Assembly: GCA_024663395.1 (NCBI GenBank) | Contig: JANFAH010000056.1 | Coordinates: 1-64,000, forward strand | Length of the DNA stretch: 64,000 bases | Direction of reading: 5' to 3' | DNA from: Pisolithus tinctorius | Taxonomy: Eukaryota > Basidiomycota > Agaricomycetes > Boletales > Pisolithaceae | In this document: positions 49,731-61,392 of the stretch, one piece after another | How positions within the stretch are numbered: position 1 is the stretch's first letter | How the letters are laid out: each line of letters opens with the position of its first letter | Made by a program: the position numbers and the translations under genes | Notes under the pieces: model-generated | The model's input: only the letters and a program-made list of their open reading frames with translations | Database searches by the model: none | What the model was told of the DNA's origin: nothing

Positions 49731-50070
49731 TGCGTATGGGGGGGCTGGGCTCAGCTGCTGGTTTTTACAGTTTGTTGGTTTACCTGCTGAGACGGAACTT
49801 CCAGAGTGTTCATGACAACACTTCCTACTTGATACCTAGAGCTGAGTTGGAGATCTGTTCATACATATTCATGTGAAATGGACGACGAGTTGTCCTTCTA
49901 TCACCACTTGTACTATTAACAACCTGGGCTTTGCAATCTCAGATTCGCTATGTAATTCTTGCGCGGTATCATGACATCGATGCAGTGCCTGGAGGTGCAC
50001 AGGTGCACTCTGAAACTTTCTGTAAAAACATAAGCCCTTTCCTCCCGAGGAATACCTTATACTACCGACG
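49731..50070. repeat. 3' flank of gene B, shared with gene C
   Basis: Starting with the stop codon, the sequence (tcagctgctggtttttacag, acctgctgagacggaa, agtgttcatgacaacacttcc) closely follows 60522-60900 downstream of gene C. It leads directly into the OM14-like fragment, so the copied block included the neighbour gene's end. Confidence 0.8.
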
Positions 50071-50330
50071 TCCTTCAGCGTCCACATTCTCGGCAGGAAA
50101 GCACTCTTGGAAGTCGCTGGGGACAACGGTGACTTTGGCTTTTTCGTCCACCACATCAGTAAGCGAATAGATGGTTTAAACCTGTCACTGACTGGTTGTG
50201 ACCGTGATTCCATCATTCCCTGTCCCTCTGATGCGGTACCGGGTCGGGACTCCCGCTTTCTGTGTTGAGTAGAGATGGACCTGGACATGGCTAGCAAAAA
50301 AATAGGGGGAAAGTTTACAGATGAAATGTA
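50070..50330 (-). pseudogene. Fragment of the OM14-like mitochondrial protein gene
   Basis: Matches part of the intact gene at 61.4-62.1 kb. One block reads VDEKAKVTVVPSDFQE...AENVDAE (intact: VDEKAKVTVVPRDFKEYLSAENADAE). A second reads PCPGPSLLNTESGSPDPV (intact: PRPDPSLLNTESGNPGPV). They are separated by about 55 bp of unrelated sequence. The adjoining intron, with its A-rich run and gggggaaagtttacagatg, is also copied, so duplication was at DNA level. Start exon and membrane exon are missing; not functional. Confidence 0.8.
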
Positions 50331-50334
50331 TCCC

Positions 50335-50600
50335 AAGCATGATCAAGAAAATACCCATCTCCTCACGTGAGCTGAGCACAACAGGATGGCCAGAGCCAGG
50401 TGCCGGAGTCCTTGGATAACGGCAATTTAAAATGGAGGGGGAGCAATCCACCAACCACGGATTGCATATTGCAGAAACCGGGGTGCACGAAGGCCTAAAA
50501 CCAAAGGTTGGGCATTATGGACTCAATCCTACACATTCAGGCACTAAATGCCTCTGCAATGAGGGTCCACCGCGATCGATGACACATCAAACATCACTGG
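50335..50600. repeat. Dispersed repeat R5, copy 1
   Basis: Related to 55450-55695: shared cctcac(g/a)tgagctgag, gccagagccaggtgc/gcccgagccaggcac, gcatattgcagaaaccggggtg and tcaatccta. A further piece near 50650 (ttcaggatcagctatccgaaaat) matches 55880. No coding content. Confidence 0.7.
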
Positions 50601-52240
50601 ACCTTATGTCTGCCAAATGCGAAACAAGAAAAAGGATTGCGTGTGCCGAATTCAGGATCAGCTATCCGAAAATCTACTCGTACCCTGGAACGTTTCCACT
50701 CACCTGACGTTAGTACGACATCGAGACATCGAGACGTGTAGACGCTAGCAACTCGCGAACCACATAGTGAGGGTACCGAACGGTCAAATAGCAAGTAAGA
50801 AAAGGGCCAAACCTTGTCACCGCGCCACAGTACCCACATGGCGCCAGGTTGTATTATTATTGTCTGAAGAAATGCGGACTGCAGAACTCCACATGGAAGG
50901 CATTCAAAGATCGCTGGAAACATGCGATAGGGTAAACGTCAGTGCATGTGGGGTGATTAGGTTACGTTGAGCAAGGTGTCAGAGAGTGAAACTACCGTAG
51001 CCATTTTCAATATAAGTACCATCGAGTTCACCGCCGTTCATGAACGCACGAGGTTCAGGGTGCCACCAGGAGTACGATCCTGCACTATACAGTCGGCAGC
51101 AGACTTCAAGGGCCAACTATGACCTCTCCAGGGACCAGTAGGTACATTGCAGTGAAGTAATTTCGAAGATCAAGTTCAGACTGTCACCCACTGATCTGCG
51201 TATAGTAGGTTATGTAGTCTGGTGTCTCGAACAAGCAATAATGATGGGCCTGCGTGTGATCGTTAGTCGAGGGATAGAGGCCAGAATAAATTACGCACGT
51301 TTGAGAGAATAGTGATTACACCATTAAAGATTTTGAGAGATCTGAAATACTGTCCCTCAAGTTCTGAAGGTCAGTAGCCGCATCGGTATTGGTATGTTCG
51401 TAGCGATTTTGCCAGTACTGTGCCTGGAATGGGCATCATTCTAGGGGCTGCCATGGGTTGGACTGCGGTGTCATTTGAGCAACGTGGGAGTCATCACCTG
51501 CTCCGTCAGTACCCCAGTCTCCATATTTCTGTATCTTCTCCGCCACTCTCAACTCAGCTCGTTCTCTAGTCTTTGTTCAGCTTTGTCCCCTTCCTGACTC
51601 GCCGGCCTTCCTTTTCCATCTCTTCAACCAGTGTGTAGGGCATAACACCGAACGGTCACATACTCTTTACTGCAGAATTGGGATGCGGCATTGGCGAAGG
51701 CATAGCATATGATGCACGGCACGCGGGTCCTAATGATTTGGACAGTAAAATATGAGAAGAGAATAACAGAAAGTACTAACCGATGTAGATATCTAGTATC
51801 TAACGTGGAGTTCAAGGGTAATTCATCCTCGGTGGGGGGAATGGGAACACTTTGTCGACCTCCCTGGCACTGTCATCAATGTCCCCAACTTAGAATGGTT
51901 TGTCGACTCGACAACCCTTGCGACACACTATCTACAGGCTTGGTGCCCTTCGACCCATCTACATACCGACGGGAAGCCGTATTGGCAAAAGCGATGCGCG
52001 AGAGGTTGCAGCGAGCTATCAAGCAGGACGTCACGGGTGACGAAAGGAAAGTGTTGACATTTGGTGGTTGGAAGTGAGGGAGGTAAGTTGTTTCATTTCT
52101 TTGGTGCGTCGCATCGTGGTGGTCTTGTAAAATAATAAAGCTCCGACGGTCCCTCTCCGCAGGGCGCACCACTTTCCCACTTTCATTATGTATTTCTATA
52201 TCCACAGCCTCTATCTGACTGCGCCCATCGCGATCACGGC
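50600..52240. other. Intergenic region, one weak ORF
   Basis: Mostly without recognisable content. A plus frame ending at 52077 reads STYRREAVLAKAMRERLQRA followed by DERKVLTFGGWK and a stop, which looks protein-like over its last 45 residues, but no upstream exons or family could be found. It may be the last exon of a lost gene. Confidence 0.3.
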
Positions 52241-52945
52241 ATCGATCAGGATCCCGTTGTTAAGGGTATCGACATTGACGTATTCAAATATGCTGTATAA
52301 TTGGGGGTCGAAGAAGGCACCCTCGGGTTGTGAAACGGAGACTGAGTCGGAATGGGCATACACCCTGAATCCAGATAACCTGAAAAGCCAAGAGGATACA
52401 CGCGACCAAGAGGAATTCCACCTCACCTCCGCTCGCATCGAAATGTGAGGCGTTGAAGCATTCGAACTGATGCTCGCTTTGATAGATGAGACGTTCGTCG
52501 GCGACAATATTGCCGGTCGTTGTATCACCTGCTTATGGACGCAAGAACTGCATAGCGTGTGTATTATCATCGCACGAGGCCTTCGTTTTGTGAGCAGGAT
52601 TCGGGTTCTGGGGAGAGGAAGTGAAGGTTTGAGGGTGTCGGCGAGCATGAGGATAGGATGGAGCCCAAAGAGTAGTCGGGACCGAGTGGGGGCAGAGAGT
52701 GTTGATGCATATGCCGGATAGTTTTCTGAGATTGGATGACTGTAGATACGCCAATGCATCTCCACGCCTTCCTTCGATGCGTTTCCGCCCACCCTTTCCG
52801 TGCAGACGAACGTACTTACCTAAGATCTGCACTGCCCATGTAGTTCATATATCTATATCAGACGCCTCAAGTAACTCTACGATGCCATCATATCGTTCTT
52901 TTCCCCTCTAAACTCCGGCACAAGCTATATTGGCGGGCCTGCATC
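52240..52945 (+). repeat. Orphan 5' flank (R3 plus R2) without its WD40-TPR-HET gene
   Basis: R3-like sequence at 52240-52540 is followed by an R2-like flank (gtgagcaggattcgggttctgg, gtcggcgagcatgaggatagg...). The match to the region just before the start codons of A, B and C runs through tcccctctaaactccggcacaagctatattggcgggcct. It then stops within about 15 bp of where the ATG should be, at the junction with R1 copy 2. This looks like the head of a fourth gene copy whose body was lost. Confidence 0.65.
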
Positions 52946-52947
52946 GG

Positions 52948-53592
52948 GTGCCGCACCGATCGAAGCTAAGTCACTGAGAGGGAAGAGTCAGATACCTGTG
53001 AATGATGAAGTGCGTTTTGTGTACCGCTGCTGCTGCGGAGGCCCAAGTTTATCCCCCCCTTCTTCGTGCTTAGCTGAATCAGTCGCGAGTATTTACGTCC
53101 TCGCAACCTAAACGTGTTGGAGGCAGGAAAGCAAAGGCCGAGAGTAATCCAGAAGTCGTAGGTCCACGTACCGTTAGTTTTCTGCCACATCATGCATCAC
53201 TCGACACCTAACCGCCCTGACAACGAGTGCCCCTTTCGCAGATGCCAACGGTGCCGAAGCAACCCCCAAGTCGTACGAAGGTAACACCGATCCCTGAATC
53301 GTTCCAGAGCCGAAATAGATGCGTAACGAGCCTCTCGCTGCTGTTAGACCTAAACATCACTTGGAGTGATGAAGGGGAGCCAGAGTTCGCCATCGGGTGT
53401 GCCTACAACTACCGCTGCTGCTGTGAGGGGGACGAGGGTGTCTGGAGAGGTAATGGCGGTACGACCAGTGGTAGGACTAATAATCCAGGTGATCTTTCTG
53501 GGTGAGGCAGGCCGATACCCAGTGAGACGACTACTCAACCACCTGCTGATGAAGGTGACAACGACCCGCCCGGTATGATAGGTGATGCTGCT
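52948..53592. repeat. Segmental duplication R1, copy 2
   Basis: Close copy of 44581-45225, with scattered substitutions. Fused on its left to the orphan 5' flank and on its right to the decayed basic-protein remnant. Confidence 0.85.
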
Positions 53593-53802
53593 GAAGCAGG
53601 CAGGCCTGCGTTGAAGAGAAGGACGCGGACGGCCATGATCACGGCAACGACAAAGGCAAAGCAGGATGAAGCTAAAAGTGCTGTTGGTGGCCTGGTAGGT
53701 CGTACTAGGCGAGCGCCGACGCCATCAACAGTTAACCCCCCACTACACTGGGCGCTAATAAGGCTGGAATGTCTGCGACGAGGAAGAAAGCGGGTTCGAT
53801 GA
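53510..53802 (+). pseudogene. Remnant of a basic, disordered protein gene (copy 2)
   Basis: Reads IPSETTTQPPADEGDNDPPG, then LKRRTRTAMITATTKAKQDE and GRTRRAPTPST, in parallel with 37623-37904. Following DNA to about 54.03 kb also parallels 37.9-38.12 kb (aggaagaaagcgggttc, ggacacatcttggaaca). No intact start or known domain. Confidence 0.5.
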
Positions 53803-54029
53803 CAACTACGAGAGCTGTCACCGCCAGTTCCGTCGAGCGAAGATGAGGGTACGTTTGGTCAGGACACATCTTGGAACACGGCAGACAACGACTCGCACGA
53901 CGCAGGGTAGTGTGGCGGGCATGGAGACGAACGAAGGGAGAAGAAGAATGGTGGTGGCGCTAATTCTGGATGTGCGAAGACTACGACTACCAGAGCAACG
54001 ACGCGATCCAGGACGTCATGGACTTTGAT

Positions 54030-55450
54030 TGTAGTTGATTTAAATTATCACGTATTGTCACAACACGCAATCTGGGGATCTTCATAAGAACTAGATGCAT
54101 AATAAACTTGTTTACACTATCTAGGTGGGCGACCGATCACTAGGTTCGCATCATCCCAAGGACGGCGTGGAAGGAATACTTGATACAGCCCGGGAACCGC
54201 AGTTTAACGAGAGGAACAATGATTCATTCCTCCAACGTCAGACAGGAGTGACTCACGTCGCGAGGAACGTTTGACATGGCTGTTTGTACAACAAAGGTTG
54301 AGAGTACCGGATCTTGTGTGATGTGGTTCTCAGTGTGAGGATTCGTCCGTGATGACAGTGGCGCAAAGATTTGTCAGTGGAGCAGCAGGGGTAAGGACTT
54401 GTTAAGCTCACGCAGCAAGGAAGGTATTGGTGTAGGGTAAAAGCAGGGTGAGACGTAATTGACGACAGAGTTACCATAGTTAATACCATCTGAGAGAACG
54501 ATGTACAGTGCTGGCCATGTTACTAGCGATTAGAGAGGGAGAAGTTGGGTAAGCGGCTCGCCACAGTCTTGTGTAATGAGGGGATGGATACACGGACAAG
54601 TGGTCTATTGCCATCGGTACTGTTGTATAGACCATCTCAAATGCCTAGAACACGGAGCAGGGTCTCCAAGTTTTCCATGCACACCTTCAAACAGTGGCTA
54701 GAATGCCACCTTCAGGTGAGGCTCGGAACACAGCCAAAGCGCCGGCTATCTTCGCATGCTGGACATGTTCGATTGACGTCCTTCCTAAACGATCGCAACG
54801 TTGTATGGCTTATCTTTGTGTTTCGTTGAACGTGGTGGTAGCTGGATGCAACTGAGTGCGATGTGACTAACTTAGAAAGCGTACGGGCGAAGACACGAAA
54901 GGAAACAGATCTAGCAAAGACAATAGGTCGGAGATCTCTCCCATAGCTGGTCGTCGGAGAGAGGTCTGCTTCGAAACAAGACAGCTGCGAGGACTTGCGA
55001 GGTGATTTCCAGGAGATGGCTGGAGAAATCCCAGGGTGTGGTGAGCAGGCGAAATTGTCTGGCTGCTATGTAGTCGACACTTCAAATACCGGCGTCTGCC
55101 AGAACGATGTACAATGTTGACCACATAACTAAGTAGCGAGTAGAGGGAGAAGTTGAATAAGCAACTCGCCACATAAATGCATAGGAATGCACGTACAAGT
55201 GGTCCATTACAAGGAAAACTGCAGTGGGACCACCAGCGCTAATGTACAAGCCATCCCAAAGGCCTAAAGCAGGGTTCCCGGGATTTCCTTAATGATGCAG
55301 ACTTCCGAACAGCGGTTGAAATTCCGCCTTCAGGCGAGACTTGGAACGTAGCAGAAACATCGGTTATCATTGCATGCTGGATATAATCGATTACCGCCCT
55401 TCCCAAACGATCGCAACATTGAGGGGTCCATTGGAGTTTGTAACCTCCAC
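54030..55450. repeat. Dispersed repeat R4, copies 2 and 3, with degenerate spacer
   Basis: 54250-54480 parallels 38.2-38.4 kb (agtaccggatc, ctcacgcagcaa(t/g)gaaggtat). R4 copies lie at about 54515-54805 and 55105-55415, each with agagggagaagtt, ctcgccaca and the final ccttcc(t/c)aaacgatcgcaac phrase. Two adjacent copies here against one upstream of gene A suggest a local tandem duplication. No gene seen. Confidence 0.65.
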
Positions 55451-56011
55451 ATGGCTCATCATAAGCCATCGGAAGCGTTGCCAGAGAAATATCCACCCCC
55501 TCACATGAGCTGAGTATGACTGGACGGCCCGAGCCAGGCACTCGAGTACTCGAGTAACGACAATTTGAATCGGGGGCACCAATGTGCCAATCATGGATGG
55601 CATATTGCGGAAACCGGGGTGTACGAAGGTATCATGGATTCAACCCTGTATACGTTCATGCACCAAATCCCTTGCGGAGGAGGATGACACATCGGAGACA
55701 CTACCGACATTGTTGCCATTGTGTCCACCGAATGCGGAATCAGGATCCCGTTATTGAGGGTATCGACGTTGAAAGGATATGGTGCAGCAGTACAATTGGT
55801 AATTGAACAAGGCACCCGTGACCCGTACGTGTTTTATCATTGCGTGAGGCCTTGGGTTGTCGGCAGGATTGTGTGCTAAATTCAGGGTCAGCTATTCGAA
55901 AATCCACTTGTACGCATCTGCTCACCTGGCACTGCTACGCCAGCGCGTCGTATCACATCCCGTCTTGCTGCGGTTGTACACGCGCTGACGAGCCTGCTGA
56001 TGGACACTCAG
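55450..56011. repeat. R5 copy 2 and R3 copy 3
   Basis: 55450-55695 matches R5 at 50335-50600; 55735-55820 matches R3 (ggatcccgttattgagggtatcgac...acaattggtaattgaacaaggcaccc). The order R5-R3-R2 here leads straight into gene C. Confidence 0.65.
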
Positions 56012-56390
56012 GGGGTGCGACCTGGGTCCGTTCCATCACCACGTGAGGCCCCGGTTCTGTGGGCAGATTCGAATCCTGGTGAGAGGGAATGAAGGGTTGA
56101 GGGCATCGGGGAGTGTGAGAATATGGTGGAGTCCGGAGAGAGTGCGTGGCAGAGTGCATCAGCGCGTGCGGTGGATAATTGCAGATTTACCAATCCTTGC
56201 CCTCCTCTTCAAGATCAGGATATCGATGAAAGATTTGAAGTCACGCACAACACGATGTGACTATCGATGATGGAGAACTCCAACGCGTAGACCATATATA
56301 TATTGCCATGCTGTGAATAACTCTATGGTCGTGTATCGTGTATTTCCTCTCTGAACTTTAGGATCAGCCGTGTTGGCGGATTTGCCAGTG
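56012..56390 (+). repeat. Conserved 5' flank (R2) of gene C
   Basis: Close match to 45232-45611 upstream of gene B. Ends at the ATG of gene C. Confidence 0.8.
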
Positions 56391-59300
56391 ATGACGACGG
56401 GTGCGTATCAGGAGTCTGAGAGGCTGAGCCAGCACTGACGGTTCATTGTGGTGGTTAAGATACGAAACAGATCAGAATTGTATCTCCAAGTGATGTACTC
56501 GCACTCACCTTTGCAGGGGAAGGTCAGGTCATAGGAGGACATTACCTGGGGGGTATTCGTCGATGGAAGATTGAAGACGGACAGCAACAGAGTCCAACCA
56601 TGGGAGCAAACGGCATCGTCGCTTCTCTTGCCATTTCCCAGGATGGCCGGTGGTTGGTGTCCGGAGACCGCGGAAAGACGGCAATCGTCTGGAATGCAGC
56701 CACTCAAGAAAAAGCGCACGAGCTCAAAGAACGTGCCGGCTATGTATTGGGTGTCGACATCTCGAGTGACAGTACTAATTTTGCCATTGTGGACTACAAC
56801 AACGCCGAGATATTCAGCATCACTTCTGGTATCCGACTCCTGGCTCCCGTCCCACACACTAATGTTACTGGTGTCAAGTTCTCCCCAGACGGTAGCCGAT
56901 TTGCTACTGCCTCGGAGACTCACGGTGTCCGTGTCTACAGCACCCACAATGGCAACATCTTGTTCGATTCAGGTCAAAAAGGTTCATCTGGTTCATGGCC
57001 GGTCGCTCCGTTGGCTTGGTCGTCTGATGGCCAGCAATTGTTCGTCGCGAGCGTAGGCAAAATCACCTGTTTCGACCTTTCGAAGTCCTTGTCTTCGGAA
57101 TGGTCGATCCACGAAGACCAATCCCGGGTATCTATCGCATCCAACGGCAGATTCATTGCATGTGCCGCAGGGTCATCGATTTCACTATGGGACTGTGTGT
57201 CCCACAAGCAAATCAGCAGCATTATCACATACACCTCGCAGATCAACTGCCTCGCTCTCTCACCAAGCGGGGGGTGTCTCGCATGTGGAATTGGCAAGAA
57301 TACCACAACTCGCAATCTCAGAGATGTCCTTCCCCTCGAGTATTTCGAGGACAGTGTAAGTGTACACCCACCCGTGATGCTTGCATCGCTGATAATTATC
57401 ACGCTATTCTCGTGCTCTGCGTAACGCTACAATCCCCTTGCAACTCTGCGTTTCTCAGCTCCCCCTCGTACGAATGAGTGGTAAGATCCTTAAATCATGG
57501 ACACAGAACGACCCGACGAACACCGAAGTGCTGCTGTCGGATGAGCTCACGAGTGCGTCAAGTCCCAGCCCCTACGTGCTAGCAAACCGCGCTCTTATTC
57601 GAGTACGTCTGAAACATTTGGCACCTGCGATAGGGGACGCCAAGGAGGTGAGTCTGCTTTCTCACTACTTCATGGCGTGTTTTCTCACATGTACCTCAAG
57701 TCCCTCCGGGTTCGACCATCGCCTATTGGCCATATTGCAATGGCAGTCGCTCTACTTAACCAGGGCGATCGAGATGGTGCATTGTGGACATTCGACTTTG
57801 CTTTTCAAGATTGTGAGCTGTACGACATCAGCTTTCTCTTACTACTGAAGGTGCGCAAGATGATTTAGATGGTTCTCAGAATTAATCTACGTTCCGCTCA
57901 GTCAATCCTTGTATTCGAATGTGGAAATCAAGGAGAGGCGATAATGCGCATGGAGTACCTTGCTACGAGAGCGAACAAGGACAAAGATAACAATGCCACC
58001 TACCTCTACGCCCAGGCACGTGCCTCGTGCGATGCAGGTATTCAAGTATCGTTGCTGATACATCCTGTAGGTCCTAGCAGTTATGTACATGAGAAAGGGA
58101 AATTATGGACGTGTGATACCATTGATCGAGAGTACAAAGAACCTAGCCCCAGTAAACAAGCAATGTCCTCCGCTAGTGACGATCTCGCTTGTAGGTCTTC
58201 CATTGTTACTACTTATGAAACCTAACCCTCCATGAAGATATTTGGGTGGAGTTTCATTGGGCTAGACATCATTCCCCAGAAACATTTATGTGAAACCCTC
58301 TATGCCGAAGGACGTGCAGCCGAAGCCACGGAGATCCTTCTCAACACTATAAGAACATCAAATGAGCAGATACAGGCAAGCAAGGAAACAGCGGACTGGG
58401 TCGCAGGTATGTCTTCTATTCGCTGGTCTGGTTAATGTCCATGTTCACGTCTGTCATCAGATTTCGCCAAAAAATGCGCTACCACACTTGAGCACGCTGG
58501 CGATGAAGCCTTCGGATCTGCGAAACATGACGACACAGTAACACAGTACTCTGTTATGTTGCCTCCAAGTCTCGCAGGTCTGTTTATCAAGCGGAGCAGA
58601 GCTCGAGCTGCAAAAAGGTTGTGGGAGGACGCACTGCAGGATGCAAACGAGGTATGTATGGTACCTTTCTTGTATGAGTCGGTTCTCTACAATAGCCACA
58701 TAGGCAGTGAAAGCGGACCCCTCCAGCCCTTGGGGCTATGATGCCAAGCACGTGGCGCTTCATGGAGCAAAACGGTATGACGAAGCAATCGATGCTTTCG
58801 AGTCTATGCTGCAAGTTATTGAACAGTCCCATGACCCTACAATCAGGCGTATGTACTTCCTCTATGCAGCTAATACCCTGAATAACTGTTTCGCAGAACT
58901 GCGCAAGAACTTCATTTCTCCTTCCGAGACGGTTGCGGCTATCGATCCTGTTGTTCATGGGATCCTAAAAAATTGTCCCCTTGTTGTCATTGATGTCAAC
59001 ACTGGTTGCCTTTGCGACGTTCCTGAGCAGATTCGTGTCTTCAAGGCTGATCCGTCGTTCAAAGAGCTTGTTTCATCTATGAAGACGGCAGTGGACAACG
59101 AGCAGATCCTCCGAGTGATTGCAAGCTTTTTCGGATATGTCATGTTCTCGCACACATGGCAGGGGAACGAGCCATCATTCCAGGATGTCAATAAAGTTGA
59201 ATCTAAATCCGTGTGGGACCTTCCCGATACGCCCTTGAATAACAAGCTGCGCAATTTCTGCAAGGAAGCACGCAGACTTGGTTACAACTGGGCATGGTCG

Positions 59301-60521
59301 GATACGTGTTGTATCGACAAGACCACGGGACCCATCCTTAATCAATCTCTTACATCCATGTACAAATGGTATGCGAATTCGGCAGCCACTCTCGTATTCC
59401 TTGCTGGCGTAACGCATCCGTCCAAGCCCGGGGACCTTGCGCGCAGTCGATGGATGACACGAGCATGGACTTTGCAGGAACTTCTCTCACCGACAGTCAT
59501 CTTTTTCTATGATTCCGAGTGGAAATTGTACCTCGGCGATACCAGTGCGAACCACAAGGAATCAGAGATTATGCAAGAGCTAGCAGATGCTATCGGTGTT
59601 CCGCGTGGAACAATCGTCACGTTCTCTCCAGACGATCTCGGGGTGCGCGAGAAACTTCGTCTCGCTTCGTCGCGCAGTGCAATGGTCGAGGAAGACGTTG
59701 CATACTCTCTCATCGGCATATTCAAGTCTGATATCAAACCCTACTACGGCGAAGGAGCCGACGCCCTCGGACATCTCCTAGAGGAGATCGTGGCCCGTTC
59801 CGGCGAAGTCACCGTACTTGCGTGGTCAGGAAAGTCATCATCATACAACAGTTGTCTCCCGACTTCCCTTTCCGTGTACAGTCAAATTCCTCATAGTCCT
59901 CCATCACTCGAAGGGAAGGAGATGGAAAGGCGTATCGAGGAATTAGGTGACAAGTTGCCCCGACAACAAGCGCGGACCATATTTAATAGGATCAACCGTC
60001 TCTCCCCCGCCCGTTTTGCAACCCGACGTCTACACCTTCCGTGCATCGTCTTCTCTGTGAGAAGCCTCAAGATGCTTCATTCAATCTCGAGCCCCCGGTT
60101 GTTCAGTGATGAGAAGTTATATCGTACTAGGGTATCGGGGCTCGGCCAAGTGGAGTTCACGACTGCTGACCGTCTCTCGCTGAACGGGCCACAGCAACTC
60201 GTTTTCGCGCATCCTTGGATTCATTATATCCGAGGTCCGAGTGGCGGGATTACCTGGGAAGATGACTCAGATTCTGATACTGACTCTGATTCGGCTGAAG
60301 TTGCGCCATTACCCGCTGCCCCCGCGCTTCAAGCTGACAACTATACCCTGGCACTGGAGATGATTGCCCGCCTCGGACAGCCGTTCAGCGCATTGCTTCT
60401 TCTAAAGCAGCCGAATGGAGAGTACAAGAGGGTCGCTGCAGAGAACGAGATTGTCGTCCCGGGACTTGGAACCAACATCACCTCAAAAAATATTCGGGCG
60501 AAAGTCTTGGAAATCCTTTGA
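56391..60521 (+). CDS. WD40-TPR-HET protein C
   Basis: Third tandem paralogue. Exon 1 is 56391-56400; after the intron (gtgcgt...ttaag) exon 2 at 56460 reads DTKQIRIVSPSDVLALTF. WD40 part to about 57355 (IVWNAATQEKAHE, VTGVKFSPDGSRFAT, LAWSSDGQQLFVA, LALSPSGGCLACG). TPR-like exons with LLANRALIR-type, DFAKKCATTLEHAGDEAFG and AKRYDEAIDAFESMLQVIE helices. HET domain: FSHTWQGNEPSFQDV, YNWAWSDTCCIDK, MTRAWTLQELLSP; conserved C-terminus NIRAKVLEIL. In the last exon the penultimate intron may be read through, since the frame is open from 58707. From about 59.2 kb it differs from B at few positions. Role inferred from the HET family. Confidence 0.85.
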
Positions 60522-61392
60522 TGTGTGTGGGGGGTTGGGTTCAGCTGCTGGTTTTTAAAGTTTGTTGGTTTACCTGCTGAGACGGAACCTCCAGAGTGTT
60601 CATGACAACACTTCCTACATGATACCTGAAGCTGAGTTAGAGATCTGCTCATACCCATGTGCCATGAACGACGAAAGTCTCCATAACTTCTCCTTCCATT
60701 CAATTACACCTTGTACTACATACATTCCGGAGTAGTAGCCCTAACGGCCTGAGCTTTGTAGCCTTTGTAATCTGTACGACCTTCTAATTTATTATGCAAC
60801 TCTTGGGTGGTGTAATGAAATGGATAGAATAGCTTTCGCGGAGGGTTTCAAGTGCTTCACTTCCGTCCCGGGGAATACCTTATTCTTGTAAGTAAAAGAA
60901 CAGCGTCCAGAACAGAGCGACTTCGTACAGAGTTTATGGAATTGCCGTAATTTGTTACACCGAGGCTGGTCACATAGCATATTGGGAGGAGGCAGTCTTT
61001 GTCGTCCGACACTCACCGGACATGCCAAAGGTAACCATGTCCTTCGTTCCACCATAGCAGTGTTACATGGGGTACAGATGTACATCTACGCAGTACGCTA
61101 TCAGCCGTCATACGGACATCCTCGGCAAGAGTAGCCTCACGAATTATCAGCTCAGTGTTCACCAAGTAAGTCAGACTGTTGGTTGTCGAATTGTGCCGGT
61201 GCACTGGTCGGCAGTCCAATGCACCAAGGTATGAGTTGTAGTCGTACAGTACGGTAGGCAAGTGAGCAGGGAGGCGTAGAATATCAGGAAGTTCACGTAA
61301 AGCATCATGTCCAATCGCCCCCAGTTTTAGGGGCAAACGACTGCGTTCAACGTATGTACATATGTTACAGTAAATCGCATGTGCACGCCGTT
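60522..61392. repeat. 3' flank of gene C and intergenic region
   Basis: The first 400 bp match the 3' flank of gene B. The rest, up to the OM14-like stop, contains only small frames; a 107-codon minus frame (61013-61336, with LPDILRLPAHLPTVLYDYN) has no known motif. Confidence 0.6.

Noticed and set aside
49869..50336. 155-codon minus ORF as a novel gene
   Set aside because: Its content is the OM14-like fragment read in the wrong frame, including a former intron.
51000..51600. Possible transposon remnant between genes B and C
   Set aside because: No terminal repeats or coding motifs found; nothing beyond lack of genes supports it.
39366..60521. Reading the HET genes as transposon-borne
   Set aside because: No transposase, reverse transcriptase, terminal repeats or target-site duplications were seen; unequal recombination explains the repeats.
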